A stretch of 64,000 bases of DNA from Dictyobacter vulcani (GTDB taxonomy: Bacteria > Chloroflexota > Ktedonobacteria > Ktedonobacterales > Ktedonobacteraceae), in NCBI RefSeq assembly GCF_008974265.1, contig NZ_BKZW01000001.1:2232001-2296000 (forward strand), in the 5' to 3' direction. The notes beneath the pieces were generated by a model. That model made no database searches. It was not told where the DNA came from and saw nothing but the letters and a program-made list of their open reading frames with translations. Positions 63,478 through 64,000 of the stretch are shown one piece after another. Both the position numbers and the translations under genes were made by a program. Each line of letters starts with the position of its first letter. Position 1 is the first letter of the stretch.

Positions 63478-64000
63478 TACCATGTACCGACAACGCTTGT
63501 CGCTGCAACCTCGTACCGGCAGCGCTTGTCGCTGCGATCAGTACACGTATGACCAGGCCCCACCACAACCGCAAAGCATCATATACAGACATATAACCAT
63601 TTAGCAATAACACTATAACCGCAACTAACTAAATCCCCAATATTAACCTCTCGTTTCAAACCTTCCATAACACAGGCAAAAATAGTATCTATAATTTTAT
63701 TAGAGTGCGATTTTCTCCTCATTTTTCTTCTATAGTTACTTTACACACAGCAGCTAAAACACTACTATTTCTTTTGTCTGCTAAGCTCGTAACTCAGACA
63801 TATTGCTAGTTTCGTCTGCAGGTGATAATCTTGTAGTTAGAGAAATGAAGGTGACGGGACTATTTGGTGGATTCCCATGTGGACTGTAAGAGTACCGGCA
63901 AACCATCATTGAAGTATTTCAAGGCCGAAATGCGCCAGCAGTTCATCTCTCAGGAGTCTGAAAACAAATAGCAATAGCCGGTGTATCATATATCGGCCAG
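63478..64000. other. Right-edge region without a supported gene
   Basis: The region holds the short tandem repeat at 63484 and AT-rich DNA. I see no convincing start or end of a gene on either strand. Confidence 0.4.
63484..63541. repeat. Two-unit 29-base tandem repeat
   Basis: GTACCGACAACGCTTGTCGC is followed directly by GTACCGGCAGCGCTTGTCGC. Each unit contains a CGACAAGCG-type hairpin. Confidence 0.6.

Noticed and set aside
63860..64000. Gene running off the right edge
   Set aside because: Short frames on both strands have no ribosome site or recognisable family; the minus frame ending LLAHFGLEILQ is too short to judge.

Overview
The window looks like a piece of a bacterial chromosome of roughly 50% GC. 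It carries two rRNA loci, tRNA-Pro and tRNA-Ala, many single-gene transcription units, and long AT-rich spacers with strong hairpin terminators. The mix of families (DUF4383 and DUF2795 proteins, DUF815 AAA ATPase, a GAF-rich hybrid-type sensor kinase, an M29 aminopeptidase, a pentapeptide protein, an RlmA-type methyltransferase, and 5S genes detached from 16S-23S) fits Chloroflexota, most likely Ktedonobacteria. That assignment is inference from gene content. It was not computed, and a 16S comparison would settle it.

Layout. Bases 1-4100 are a decayed zone: the N-terminus of a secreted protein running off the left edge, a histidine-kinase relic, a zinc-ribbon frame with an in-frame amber codon, a GNAT pseudogene, a primase/polymerase relic, and two small intact genes. 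Bases 4100-8100 hold a Tat-exported phosphoesterase whose end has been frameshifted, a thioredoxin-like protein, an Mre11-type nuclease and a membrane protein. Bases 8200-11333 encode a response regulator and a large GAF sensor kinase. Bases 12000-28150 are mostly peptidase and housekeeping genes: M16, M20 plus aminotransferase, isoaspartyl peptidase, pseudokinase, ROK, M29, pentapeptide, RlmA, FAD oxidoreductase, HNH and ABM-like. Three families of dispersed structured repeats and one MITE-like palindrome lie among them.

Bases 28200-47310 hold two nearly identical 16S-23S operons on the minus strand, as 5.4-kb direct repeats about 13.3 kb apart. Two 5S genes lie on the plus strand, each with its own promoter and terminator. 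Between the rRNA copies are OsmC, a papain-like amidase-fold protein, a CHAP hydrolase, a surface lectin-like propeller, a DUF815 ATPase and a methyltransferase. Bases 47400-52200 contain a DUF6585-like membrane protein, a lipoprotein, a GNAT enzyme and a trypsin-like protease with a zinc-ribbon tail. An IS4-like element follows (52215-54079).

Bases 54100-63420 contain a CurA-like reductase, FabI, rhodanese, an IS66 element, a PQQ-type propeller, an SDR and an aminotransferase. This last part carries four copies of the ParB-binding site parS, so it probably lies near the chromosome origin. Between the parS sites sits the most striking object in the window: a 248-bp element (57315-57562) that folds, with no unpaired base at the junction, into a four-helix cloverleaf closed by a perfect 32-bp stem. 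I could not match it to any known RNA or mobile element.
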